Position numbers and translations under genes: made by a program. A stretch of DNA of 64,000 nt from Larix kaempferi (Eukaryota > Streptophyta > Pinopsida > Pinales > Pinaceae), in assembly GCA_027924585.1 (NCBI GenBank), contig BSBM01000096.1:62001-126000 (forward strand), given 5' to 3'. Shown here in pieces: positions 33,731-45,409 of this stretch (position 1 is its first letter; every line of letters begins with the position of its first letter). The notes under the pieces are model-generated. The model searched no databases. It was not told the DNA's origin and was given only the letters and a program-made list of their open reading frames with translations.

Positions 33731-35255
33731 CTACTCTTGGAGCACTCTGTCCTGCTCCAACTCCAATGGCTCCCCTGATTGTGAGGTTGATGCCTCCCGT
33801 TCTCTTTGGATCAAACCGACAGGTTTGGGGCTTGGATCTTTCACAGCTTTCGTATTGTAATGCTTTCCTAACTCAGTTAGGTTGCGAGCGCTCCGACAGA
33901 ATTCCTCGTATCAGTTCGCCGCATGAGCGTATTCAAAGGAGAGTTCAAGGTTAAGGCAATGCCTACTTACCGCACCGTTAGGGTCATTCCTTCTGAAAGG
34001 GACTGAGCCAAAATGGAAAACTTCCAAGCCTTGAGCATAATTTTCCCCGTCTCTTGCTCTTGGGAGGCTATAAGCTCCGATGGTAAATGGCATGGGAGGA
34101 TACATGGCCTTTCTTCGGTCTATTAAGAACTTGCTTATTGTGCCGGTGCAGAAGAGTTGTCTCACGGCCTCCTTATGAATTACAAAATATGTAACATACC
34201 GAGGGAACATAAATGGCTCATGAGTCCCTGCACTCATCCTGATGTATGTGCCTTCTGCACTGTGATAATAGTCCTTAAATCATTCAATGATGGGCATAGC
34301 ATTCTCCGACATACAATCTGTCTCTTGAATGAATATAAGCTGGTACAATGGCATGATAAACCTCTCGCAAATCATCTTTTAGTGGTTTGCGTATTTACTT
34401 GCCCATGTACACTGGTATGCTATGAAGACAGCTATTTCATTTGGCTTCCATGAGCAACCCAAGTCCGGGAACAAATGCTTGCTTAACAGGCAATCAATCA
34501 GGTATGAAGACATGAAGAAATCTTCCTTCTTTTGGGCTAGTCCTCCTTGGGCTGCTGTTAACTAGGAGGCCAAGCTATCTAAAATAGTTGAACATGGTGC
34601 CTTTTTTGGCTATGTGAAACATCAGCGGCACCCATCCGACCTTAAACACATTGCCATTAGGCATGCCGAAGAGTCTACTCAACATCAGGACGATGAAGCT
34701 GTAAGGGGTTTTTAGGAGATTGCTCTCATATTCATTATTCTGCCTCCTCCTGATCTGCCTGTCATTTATAGTCATCTTACGAGCAGTTTCTAGCAAGTCC
34801 ATTTGATGCTTTGCCATCCATTCATTGTCTAAAGAAGCCCTGGGTGAAGGCAATCTGTAGGCAGCCGTAACATGCTCGGGAGCGAAAGATGCTAGGTTTA
34901 ACCCATTTTTATCAGTCATGAGCCTTGTGTCGGTCTGGATGTTAGGAATAAGCCATCCAATAACTTCAGAACAAGGGAAAAGCTCTGGTCAAGTTGTTGC
35001 CTTATGCAAATGAGACCTTCTGATGTTGGCATACACTAGGGCATCCTCTATAGAAGCTGTTGAACTATCTTGAGCTATGATGAATCTGTACAGATCACCC
35101 CATTGCAATTCAGGAGCGGAGCTCCCAAGGGAAACACCAGTGGTAGCTTGCATGTCAGAAAACATCGTGACGAGAGAAGTATCTAATAGAACTTCAACCT
35201 CTGAGTCTGAGGTTACTTTCTGAGTTGCCTTCTTCTTTGTTGATTTCCTATGCAT
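33731..35255 (-). pseudogene. LTR ORF L1 copy in the 5' LTR (stop and frameshift)
   Basis: Same ATG context and sequence as the intact 511-aa ORF, in three pieces. TGA at 34989-34991 replaces a CGA still present in the 3' LTR (21657-21659). An apparent 11-bp deletion near 34580-34600 shifts the frame. The last third (34237-33911) is again readable. The break makes this copy non-functional although it is the one in the 5' LTR. Confidence 0.75.
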
Positions 35256-37656
35256 GGTAATCCTGTGGTGAGCAAGGCAGTACCAAAAGACTTTAGTTAG
35301 ACCACTGTTCCAGGCATTAGTAACACTCTATGACAAAGCCAAAATATAACATTTTCATAACATAGAGGTTGTCTAAAACAAACATAATTGTCTTCATTTC
35401 ACATGTAAGCTCAATTCAACAATGTCCCTTCATGCTAAATAGAGACAACAAATCAGGACAAAGGGCAAGGTCATTTTGAGTGTGCGCCATTCATTTTGGT
35501 GTGCAGGCATCCTTAGGATTGTGAAACAAACACTTCCGCAAGTCTGATGAAGATCTTTGTGCTGGCGCCAAAATTAAAATTTGCGCCGCGCTTGGGATTC
35601 TGCGCGTGCTAAGATTGGCGATCTAGTGTGCACTGGGGTATAAGAAGGAATTTATGCGCTAAGATTTAGACGCTCCATGCGCGCCGGTGCCTAAAATTAT
35701 TCGGGCGCCAAGTGATAATGCATTTCTTGAGCTGAGACCTAAAAAAATTCATGCGCCAGTGCCATAATTTCATTTGTGTGCCAAAGCTAAACTCATTCGC
35801 GCGCTAGCTCAGACAGTTTCGCAATCACTACTTCCTAACCTTACTTTTGCGCTAGCGATTCACGTAATGTACGCAATATTGTCTATGTGTCAATGTTCAA
35901 ACATTTCATGTGCCAACAATAGATAGTGGAGGTTGCACTTAATATGGATAAGTCCTACAGCCGTAGGCTTTATCAGCTAAGGATCGAGCATAACTTTGAG
36001 TTTCTAAATGGGCTCAATTCGCCGGTTTGACACATCCCCTACGGCAGCTTCGACCGAGCAATGTGAGTTTATGCAACCTTGGCATGAGTAAACCTCGCTC
36101 CTTATAGCATGAAATTTTAACTGCAAGGAGTGAGAAGGGTCGAGCCTTACGCACAGAAGATGCTTGGCCGGGAGCTTTGCAAACGAGGCTTTGGGATGCT
36201 GCGGCTTCTACGGGTTTGAGCGAGAAACTCTGCGGTCACTAAAATATCGCCAGGGCGATTCGACCTCATGACCAGAGAACTTCGTACTTTTAGAAAACAG
36301 AGACTCTACTCAAGGAAGAAGATCCTCAAACCGAAACAAACCATTACGCAACCAAGAAAACATATAAAAATTTGAAATACGGTCGTGGGGAGACGCGGGT
36401 TTCGCTTGGAAAATGAAAGCTCTACGAGGAAGACCAGGAGAGCCGAAAAAACAACGGAGGGGAAAGACTTGCGTGCCTGTGAGATGGGGCCGTCTCTGCC
36501 CTGGTTTGAAAGTGGTGGCCTCGTATCTTCATAGGGAGAAGGACAGTAACTATCCTACGTCTTTCTAGCTTTCATGCAAAGAAGGACGAAGGCCGCTTGA
36601 GCTACTCAAACTGTGCGTGGGTGATTGTTTAACCTACTAATCCAAGAGCAGGATTTGGGAAAGAGCTTACTTGTCAGTATGGCGAGTGCTCCGAGACCTC
36701 AACTGTTTGCAGCGAACGTCCATCTCAATCTTCAACGCGAATGGCGAGTGCTCCGAGTGCAAATGACCAAATAAAAAAACCCAAATCATCGTTGCATGCG
36801 TTAAATAGAGGGAGAATTAAATGCTCATGTACATTTAAAGTTGGTGGGATTATGAACGCGGGGCTCAAGAAATGGTCATTAAGAGTGGCACATGGCCTCA
36901 TTAAGGCCCTACCAACTCTGTCGATGCATAGGGATCGAGGAGATCTTTTCGCGCAGATTACTGATTTTAGCTTTCGCGCCAAGCAGGGAGCGTAATGTTT
37001 TGTGCTATGTGGCAAGCGCATGTTCAAAGATAAGCTTAGCGCTCAAGCGGCCATCCCTGCATTAGGATGAAAGATGAACGTGGATTTGTGAGCGGGAAGG
37101 ATAAGTTCATCTCCAGCACTTGGGGAGTCGACTCTATCATCATAATTGTGCTGGGGCAGAATGCGCCACATTTAATCATTCCAAGGAAATGAAGCATATC
37201 CCCAAGGAGGGATGATTATGATAATTCTTGCACCTCAAGTGACCGAGAAAAATTATCTCTTGCACTAATGGTGGCCAACTTATTGCACCAGATAACAGAC
37301 TTGGTACTAGTTAAAAGGGAGGCTGAGTTAGAGCCAAGGTACGCCCCAAACGGAGGATTTGTGATTAGAGTTTGTGCCCAGCGAGGGATTTATGGTTAAA
37401 GGTGCGTCAAAGCGGCGGCGGTCTCAAGGCTAAAACTTGCGCTACAGTGGGGAGTTAAGACCAAAATCTGCGCTAAAGGAAAAGGATGACTTTGCCTTAG
37501 ACAAATGGGAAAACTCTCTTGGAAGCAGGCGATGAAAATCTACCTAGTCAAAGACAACAAACGTAAGGATGAAGTAAAAAGCTTTCTACAAAAGTGTTAA
37601 AAGGAGGGGCCCCAAATAACTTCAAAATTTTGGGGAAGGATGTTGCAGCAACAACA

Positions 37657-39722
37657 GGCCTGCAAAACATTACATTGTCTGCAACAACAGAGCATCTCCA
37701 ATCTCTTTTAGCGATTATGTCCCGTAACCAGCCATCCCTTGCTATGAGATCTAAAATCTCTTAAATAATAATTACAAAGTGATAATTCAGGATCAAATCT
37801 TCCAGAAGACCGGGGTAGTCAAAACTACATTATCCTAAAATGGCCAAGAAAAGAACCCCTCTTGGCCTACAATATCTAACTATCCTTATTCATAGGAACA
37901 ATAACCAATTTGGACCCCAAATTGGACATCATACAATTCAAAAGATTGCACCACATATCTTCGAGGACATCCTGTCATAAGTCGAGGAGAATCAAGATAG
38001 ATCACGAGCTATTGAAGATAGCTAATGAGGAACATATGAAATCTTCCCTGGATTCATGAGGACCAAATATGTCTTCAAAGACCGAGAAATCAACTAGCGG
38101 ATCCTCCTTGGAAGGAATTGCAGGGCACACAGGTGGCAAATTGATAATCAAAGCCTGAACAATTGTGTTATCTTCATCAATGTACTCTTTATCACCCTTC
38201 TTCTGCTTGTTGAAAAGAAATTTTTCATATATGAATTGAACCCTGTCGTCTTCCTCCTCACTATTTGTGCTACTATCAGAAACATCAGCGTCAAATGGTG
38301 CAAGGAAAGGTTTAGAGTATTCCACTAGATGAGGCTCTTTTTCAAAAGAATGCTCGACAAGAATATGAGAAACTCCCTGCATTTTACTCACAACATTCAA
38401 TTGTTAACATAGATATCGAATTATCAATCCAAATTTCATATATATTATCGTAAACTAACAGATTATCCATAATAGCCCTTATAGGACAAAAACCATAGGA
38501 TTTGACATCAATTGAATGTAACCGACTCGTATGATTGCAGATGAACAATGCACAATTCACAATTAATGTTTCTGCGAGTGAAATATCAGTCAGAGATGCA
38601 TCAATTGAAATTTCGCATGAGATGAAGTAAATTTGCATAATAACACATGAAATTAACAGTCAAATCTCAAATTTTTAATCATTAAGTAATCATTGGATTA
38701 AAGGACTTCATGTTTGATCAAGCATAATGCAAACAAAAACCATATCAGCGTTGAAAACGACGAACCAAGTATGAAAAATCAAAATTCAAATCATTTCGCC
38801 AGATGGAATCATGGTCGTCGGATCATTGTATATTAACAGTCGGGATGCGAGGTGCAGGATGCCAGGTACGGGCACTCATTATTCAAAAATATGCACACTC
38901 TTCCGCAATCCACAATCCGCAAGTTGTGGGTTGCAGGTCACGGAACATAAAAACAATGCGAAGTGAAAATACTTTTGTATCCCGCAATCTGCAATTTGTG
39001 GGTTGCGGGTTGTGGCAAGGAAACTTTACGTGCAACTTTCACAACCTTTTTCCGAATCCCACAATCCTCCATTTGCGGGTTGTGGGTTGCGAAAGGGAAT
39101 ACTCGCAATGTAAATAAAAATGCCTACAATCCGCAATTGCGTGTTGCGGGATGATTGAAAATTCAACCCAAAACTCATTTATGCAACTTCTCAAAAACAC
39201 ACAAAAAAGCATCACTTTTTGAGAAAGAAAATTTACTAACTTAATTAAATCCAATCAAAGGCAGCAAAATAAATGGCAATTAGACTGAACAACCCCAAAA
39301 ATGATCAAGTTACTCTTTGTTATAGAATTGGGGCTCCAATGTTTTGGATAAAACATGGGATTTGTTGTGCCTATAACAAATCGTGATTGGCTGGGAAGAA
39401 CCAGTTATCTTAGTAAATGAAAACCTTTGGTTATAAAGCAAACATACCGACCAACTCATTTTCAACCTAGAATCTACAAAATGATCTCATGAAAACACAA
39501 TCAAAACAGTAGAGTTAGGCATATGATCAATACATTCCCATCTGAAACCAATTAACGATAATATTTAATCTAGTAAGGTAGTCTAGGGGCAAACAAAAAT
39601 CTTATACCTTTATGTAATCATGGAAGGGAAGATTTATGATTAACCTTTGGAATAAACTCAGAGCCATTCTGGATTAAAATACATGAATCACCTTGGCTTC
39701 ATTAATTATTCATTTGTGTACA
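37657..39722 (-). repeat. Element E 3' LTR, proximal part (tentative edge)
   Basis: It continues the E LTR after the D insertion and GGCCT duplication. The proposed edge at 39722 is a TGTACACAAATG start in minus sense, preceded by a purine run. Inside are two partly open minus-strand stretches (38638-38384 and 38400-38002, overlapping in different frames) and, at 38880-39150, repeats of a CCGCAATCTGCAATTTGTGGGTTGCGGG-like palindrome. The rest is AT-rich without genes. Confidence 0.4.
38002..38638 (-). pseudogene. Unknown ORF pair inside element E 3' LTR region
   Basis: Two minus-strand frames, 38638-38384 (84 aa) and 38400-38002 (132 aa), overlap by 17 bases and read as protein-like, non-repetitive sequence. 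The first contains ETLIVNCALFICNHTSRL, the second VSDSSTNSEEEDDRVQFIYE and a C-terminal DFSVFEDIFGPHES. A frameshift would have to join them. I recognise no family. If the LTR edge at 39722 is right, this is another ORF inside a long LTR, as in element D; if not, it is a 3' ORF between integrase and LTR. Confidence 0.35.
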
Positions 39723-39729
39723 TGTATAC

Positions 39730-39749
39730 TTCTTTTTCTCTTTTTTTTT
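39730..39749 (-). other. Candidate polypurine tract of element E
   Basis: In minus sense a 20-bp run of A and G lies six bases before the proposed LTR start TGTACAC. Such tracts prime plus-strand DNA synthesis. The spacing from the LTR is longer than usual, so the call is tentative. Confidence 0.3.
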
Positions 39750-40712
39750 GTTAGCTGAATAACGAATATTTTTTGTTGATACAAGACCATTGCCCTGACT
39801 TGGTGATTAGATACTAGCAATGCCATTCACAAATCTGATTAGGAATCTGAACAAGCTAGCTCGGTCAAGAGACTCCTTGTCTTTTAGTTTCTAGGCTAAA
39901 AGCAATTACCATGGATTGGTGACCATATGTGGAAAATCCAATCCAAAATCAAATCCATGATCACGGTAGGGCTGGCTTGTAATAAGACCCTCCTTATCCT
40001 TATATACAACAAAGCATCTTACAAGAAAACAAAGTTTTATTAATGCATAAATTACAAGACACTACCATGGCTTGGTGACCACATGACAACATTGTTACTC
40101 ACTAATGCTTTGCAGATCATGAATGGACTGACCTGTGATAGGATCTTCCACCTTGCAGCTAGCGCTGAAAGTCATCTCCCAAGCTTGGTGACTCGATGTG
40201 AAGATGTCATTCTACTTAAACATTTATGATCATAATGGGCTTCCTCATAATGAGAACCTCCATATTGTAATCTACTTTAATTGAAATAAATTATTAACAA
40301 AGTGATCAGTATGGCATCCATAATAGATAAGTCTAACCAAGATATAAAAGATTATGCCATTTACCCATGAAACTCAAAGTAAGAAACTCAAGTTTGCTCT
40401 TCAACTTCAATTAATCAAACAAATATTTAAAAGATGTTGATGATAGTGGGAAGATATGGATCAAGGATCTGCAAAAATTGACTGTTTGGTTCCACGAAGA
40501 GCATTTTCTGACATATGCTGAAAGGAAAAGAAGTTGGCATGCTACCTAAAAACTTCATATTGTGTTAGTCTCTGAGAAATACTGACCAACAACTTTTGCC
40601 AAACGTGCAGACTTATTAAAAAGAAAAGAATCAAAAGAAAAAGGAAATCAATCAAAACCAAAGGAAAAGAAACAAACCACACTTTATGTACAAGTGCACC
40701 AACATGCTCTCC
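39750..40712 (-). other. Element E region between integrase and 3' LTR
   Basis: No supportable ORF. A motif of the type CCATGG(C/A)TTGGTGACCA(C/T)ATG occurs at about 39910 and 40065, with weaker CTTGGTGA copies at 39800 and 40185, so a short degenerate repeat is present. The segment is AT-rich. Confidence 0.5.
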
Positions 40713-42060
40713 TCAAACAAAGTACTTCTTGAGCAGCTGGATATTCACTAGATAGGTTTCTGCAAAACCTTCTAGTGTTTGTAACTGGACAGTACTAGGA
40801 CCAATGTTTTTTGTAACAATGAAAGGTCCTAGACACAAGCGTTGGAACTTAGTATAATCATTATTATCCTTATGTTGCTTGTCCCATTTTAGAACTAAGT
40901 CACCCACAGAGAACTCCCTGTCATATGAAGACTTCTCATCAAACTACCTCTTCACAAGCTGTTGGTGTTTGTACAACTTATTTTTAGACTTTTCCCTGTC
41001 CTCTTCTAGTTTGAGTAATGTATCAATTCTGTGTTGGAGCAGGGAAGAGTCATTTTCCTACGCATATTGTGCTAGCTGCAGGGAAGGGATCATGAGGTTG
41101 GTTGGTAAGACAAATTCTGTACCATAAAGTAGGCAGTAAGGGGAGTTCCCAATGGCTGCTTTAGGAGTGACACAGTCTGCCCAAAGAGCATTGTGTAACT
41201 GAATGTGCCAATTCTTGTGGTGAGTAGCCACTGTCTTCTTTAAGATGCTAATTGAATTTTTATTAGAAGACTCTGCTAATCCATTTACTTGTGGACAATA
41301 ATTGGCATAAAATTTAAATTTTATCCCTTTTTCAAGGGCATATTGAGTCAATTAAAAAGAGGAGAAGTATGAAGCATTGTCAAACACCAGGAATTTTGGA
41401 GCACCAGACCTTGTAAATATCTGACTTTCGAGGAATGAAATTACTTGGCTCGTGTTTGCTTATCTAAGAGGACCAGCTTCTACCCATCTGGTGAAGTAGT
41501 CCATAGCTGTCAAAATATATTTGTGTTGTAGAGAAGAGGGGGGGTTAATACGTCCGACAAAATATAGACCCCACTGCTGGAACAAGAATTGAACTATGAC
41601 TGGTTGAAGAGGAAATGCATGCTTCTTCATTATTCTAGCACACTTCTCACATGGTTCACATCTTTTGGCGTAAGCATAGGCGTCTCTGAACAAGGTTGGC
41701 CAGTAGTAAACCACTCTTAAGATCTTGTGGGCAGTGGTTTCTCTAGAAAAATGTCCTCCTGCAGGTCCTGCATGAAATTCCAAAAGAATATTCTCGGTTA
41801 GAGCTTTCTCTAGACATCTAAGGAAAACACCGTCGTAATTTTTTTAAAATAAAACACCATCTATGAATTGGTATGGTGTTTCTTTTAATATTAAGGCTCT
41901 ACATTTTCTAAAGACAAGGGATTCAGGAGTGTACCCATGAGTTAAGAAAAAGTTAATGTCATCATACTAGTCGGATGCCTGAGTAGTGATAACGATGACA
42001 AAATCTGATGAGGTGCCTTCTTCTTGTTCCCACTCGACTTGGTGTTTTGCAGGATCATTC
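40713..42060 (-). pseudogene. Element E integrase (many in-frame stops)
   Basis: One minus frame, no frameshift. HHCC region: EFHAGPAGGHFSRETTAHKI, with CEPCEKC as a modified Cys pair. Core: QQWGLYFVGRINPP, where the first catalytic Asp is Tyr (expected QWGLDFVG); LVFDNASYFSSF gives the second Asp; NGLAESSNKNSI gives the Glu. C-terminal: GDLVLKWDKQ and LGPFIVTKNIGPSTVQL, ending KKYFV. Stops at 41967, 41844, 41460, 41352, 41058 and 40944 are TAG or TAA. It is close to the integrase of element D, so E and D are one lineage. It is dead both by stops and by the lost Asp. Confidence 0.88.
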
Positions 42061-42062
42061 GA

Positions 42063-42838
42063 CTAAGCGGTAAGAAAACACAAACCTTGGCCTTTCACTA
42101 TTTTTGCTGGTATTATTTCTAAATCATATTCTTGCAGAGCTATCATCCAATGAGATCTTTTCTCCCCCAATTCCTTTTGTATCAGAACATTTCTAATCAT
42201 TGCATAGGGCACAATTACCTTAGTTCTAGACTTCAATAAGTATGGTCTAAAATGCTTAACTGATTTATAAACCGCATAACCTTGTTTGTCTATTTCAGAG
42301 TAATTTAACTCTGCGCCCTTGAACGTTGAACTCATAAAAGAAATAGGAATCTCAAGGTTGTCTGGGTGCTTCTATGTAAGAACGACAACATAAGAAAATT
42401 CAATAGAAAAAGTATATAAAATAAAATCCTTACTAAAGTCAGGAGACATAAGAGTAGGAGCTTCTGCAATAGCCTTCCTATTCTCAGTAAAAGCATTTCC
42501 TTGTTCATCAAACCATTTATACTGTGCATCCTTTTTAATCATCAATTGTAAAGGCTTAACAATTTGTGCAAAATTAGTGACAAATCTGCAAACAAAATTT
42601 ATCTTACCTAGGAAAGATTGCATGGCTTTGCACGTACCTGGAAACCAGATCCTTGCGATGGCCTCTGTGTGCTCCAGATCGATAATCATACCTTCTTTCA
42701 AAACAATGAATCCTAACAGCTTGCCTTCAGTTACTGCGAAGATGGATTTCTTAGGATTGAGTGAAATTCCGTATCTTCTGCAACGTTCCTATTTCAGGCA
42801 AACAAATGTTCATGTCATTTTTTTGAAAAGATAGTAAT
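42063..42838 (-). pseudogene. Element E RT C-terminus and RNase H, cut at the YxDD box
   Basis: In minus sense the segment starts with the second half of the RT catalytic box (DDITIFSK) right at the satellite edge at 42838. It runs through RRYGISLNPKK, GKLLGFIVLKEG and AMQSFLGKINFVCRF into the gypsy RNase H (FILYTFS, AELNYSEIDKQGYAVYKSVKHFRPYL, HWMIALQEYDLEI). TAG stops stand at 42372 and 42063, and a break lies between the YxDD box and RRYG. Everything upstream (gag, protease, N-terminal RT, 5' LTR) is missing. Confidence 0.88.
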
Positions 42839-45143
42839 GTCATCTCTATCTCTCCCCAAAACCCTAACCTACAATCTCCCTCTCTCTCCCCCTCGTATCT
42901 ATCAAAACCCCTAATCCTCATTCACCCTCTCGCTATCTCTCTAAACACCTAAAACCCAATTGATCTCTCTCTAACGTCTATTCTCCCTATCTCTCTTTCC
43001 ATCTATCTCTCTCTCTATGTAAAAACCCTATACCCTCAACGTCTCTCTTTCTCTCTACATCTCTAAACCCCTAACCCCAATATCTCTCTCTTCCTCCCTC
43101 TCTCTCTCTCTTTAAACCCCTATTCCCTAAGCCCTAACTCCTAAACTCTAACCCCTAACCCCTAGTCCCTAACCTGTAACCCATAACTCCCATTCTCTCT
43201 CTCTCTAAGCCCCTAACAACCAATATCTCTCTCTAAACCGCTAACCTCAAATATCTCTCCCTCTCTCTCTAAATCCATCTCTTTCTGTATATCTAAATTT
43301 CTAACCCCCTAATATTTCTCACTATTTCTCTCTCTATAAACACTTAACCCCCAATCTCTTCTCTCTCTCTAAACACCTAATCGCTAACCCCCCAATCTCT
43401 TTCTCTATCTCCCTCTAAACCCCTAACACCAAAAAACCCAATTGATCTCTCTCTCTAAAGTCAATTCTCTCTCTCTCCCTTTCCATCTCTCTCTCTGTCT
43501 CTATGTAAAATCTTTACCCTCAATGTCTCTCTTCCTCTCTTCGTCTCTAAACCCATAACCCCAATATGTTTCTCTCTCCTCCCTCCTCCTTCTCTCTCTC
43601 TTAAACCCCTAGTCCCTAATCCTTAACTCCTAACCCCTAACCCCTAGTCCCTAACCTGTAACCCCTAACTCCCATTCTCTCTCTTTCTCTCTCTCTCTAA
43701 ACCCCTAATAGCCAATATCTCTCCCTCTCTCTCTAAATCCATCTCTTTCTCTGTATATAAAATTTCTAACCCATAATATATCTCACTCTTTCTCTCTATA
43801 TAAACACTTAACCCCTAATATCTCTCTCTCTAAACACCTAACCCCTAACCCCCAATCTCTTTCGCTCTCTCTTGATCTCTTAGTCTCTCTCCCTATAAAA
43901 CCTTAACTCCAATCTATATCTCTCTCTAAACCCCTAACCCATAATCCCCACTCCGTCTCAATTTATTTCTCTCTCTCTTTCTCTCTCTAAACTCCTAACC
44001 CCCAATCTCTCTCTCTCTCTCTAAATCCCTAACCCCTAGTCTTACTCTCTCTAAACCCCTAACCACCGATCTATATCTCTCTCCAAACCCCTAACCTACA
44101 ATCTCTCTCTCTCCCTCTCTCTATTTTTGTAAACACCTAAAACATAATCGATCTGTCTCTCTAACATCCATTCTCTCTATCTCTCATTCCATCTATCTCT
44201 CTCTATGTAAAACCATTACCCTAAATGTCTCTCTTTCCCTTTGCATCTCTAAACCCCTAGCCTTAATCTCTCTCTCTCTCTCTAAACCTCATGTCCCCAA
44301 TCCCTATCTACTAAACCCTAGTTCCTAACTCATAACCCCTAATTCCCATTCTCTCTCTCTCTAAACACCTAATAACCTATATCTCTCTAAACTTCTAACC
44401 TCCAATATCTCTCCCCTTCTTTCTAAATCCATCTCTTTCTCTTTATCTAAACCTCTAACCCCAAAATTCTCTCTCTCTAATCCGCTAACATCAAATTTCT
44501 CTCTCTCTAAACCTTAAGAACTTAAACCCTAACCCCCAATATATCTCACTCATTCTCTCTCTCTCTCTATCTCTAAATGGATAACCCCAAATATCTCTCT
44601 TACTATCGATGCCTCTATGTCATAAACCTCCAATGTCTCTCTCTCCCTCTTCCTCTCTTTCTCAATTCCTAAACCCCATTCTCTCTCTCTCTAAACCCCT
44701 AACCCCATCCCTCTCTCTCTCTAAGCCCCTAACCCCTAGTCTCTCTATCTCTCTCTCTCTAAAATCCTATCCATGAATATCTTTCTCTCTAAACCCATAA
44801 ACCCCAATCTCTCTCGCTCTCTCAATATCTATTTCCCTAACCTATTATCTATCTTTTTAAATCCATAACCCCAAATCTCTCTCTTTCTAAACCCCTAATC
44901 CTCAATCTATCTCTCTCTCTAAATCACTTACCCCCAATCTCTCTCTCCCTAAATCCCTAACGCCCAAACTCATTGTCTCTTGCTAAATCCCCAACCCCTA
45001 ATATATATATCTCTCTCTAAACCCCTAATGTCCTATCTCTCTCTCTCTCTCTGAACCTATAACCTTTGGTCTCTCTCTCTCTCTGTCTCTCTAAATCCCT
45101 AACCCCCAACCTCTCTCTCTCTCCCTAAACCGCTAACCTCTAG

Positions 45144-45181
<38 letters not shown>

Positions 45182-45372
45182 AACACGTAACTCTGAATCT
45201 CTCTCTCTCTAAACCCCTAACACCCCCCTCTCTCTCTCTCCCTCTCTTCCTCTCTTCAAACTACTAGTCCCCAATCTCTCTCTCTATACCACTAATCACC
45301 AATCTCTCTCTTTCTATATCTCTCTCTAAACCCCTAAACCCCAATCTCTCTATATTAATCTAAATTCCTAAT

Positions 45373-45409
<37 letters not shown>

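Larger units (their letters stand above)
18147..37656 (-). mobile_element. Element D: 19.5-kb gypsy retrotransposon with 6.1-kb LTRs
   Basis: Two long direct repeats (18147-24291 and 31488-37656) start TGTTGATG and end ACAACA, flank a 7196-bp internal region, and are themselves flanked by the 5-bp target duplication GGCCT (18142-18146 and 37657-37661). Minus-strand order from the right: 5' LTR, PBS, gag, protease, RNase H, RT, RNase H, integrase, 3' LTR. The LTRs are exceptionally long and carry their own sense-strand ORFs. In short aligned samples the LTRs differ at about 4-9% of sites, mostly transitions, so the insertion is moderately old. The recognised domains fit the Tat branch of gypsy. 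The whole element sits inside the 3' LTR of element E. Confidence 0.93.
31488..37656 (-). repeat. Element D 5' LTR (6169 bp)
   Basis: Same structure as the 3' LTR. In minus sense it starts TGTTGTTGCTGCAACATCC at 37656 and ends GGGTCATCAACA at 31488. It carries broken copies of L1 and L2. The promoter-side part (37656-35256) again holds many GCGC motifs; several of them are TG or CA here where the other copy keeps CG. The segment 31488-32420 has no ORF. Confidence 0.92.
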
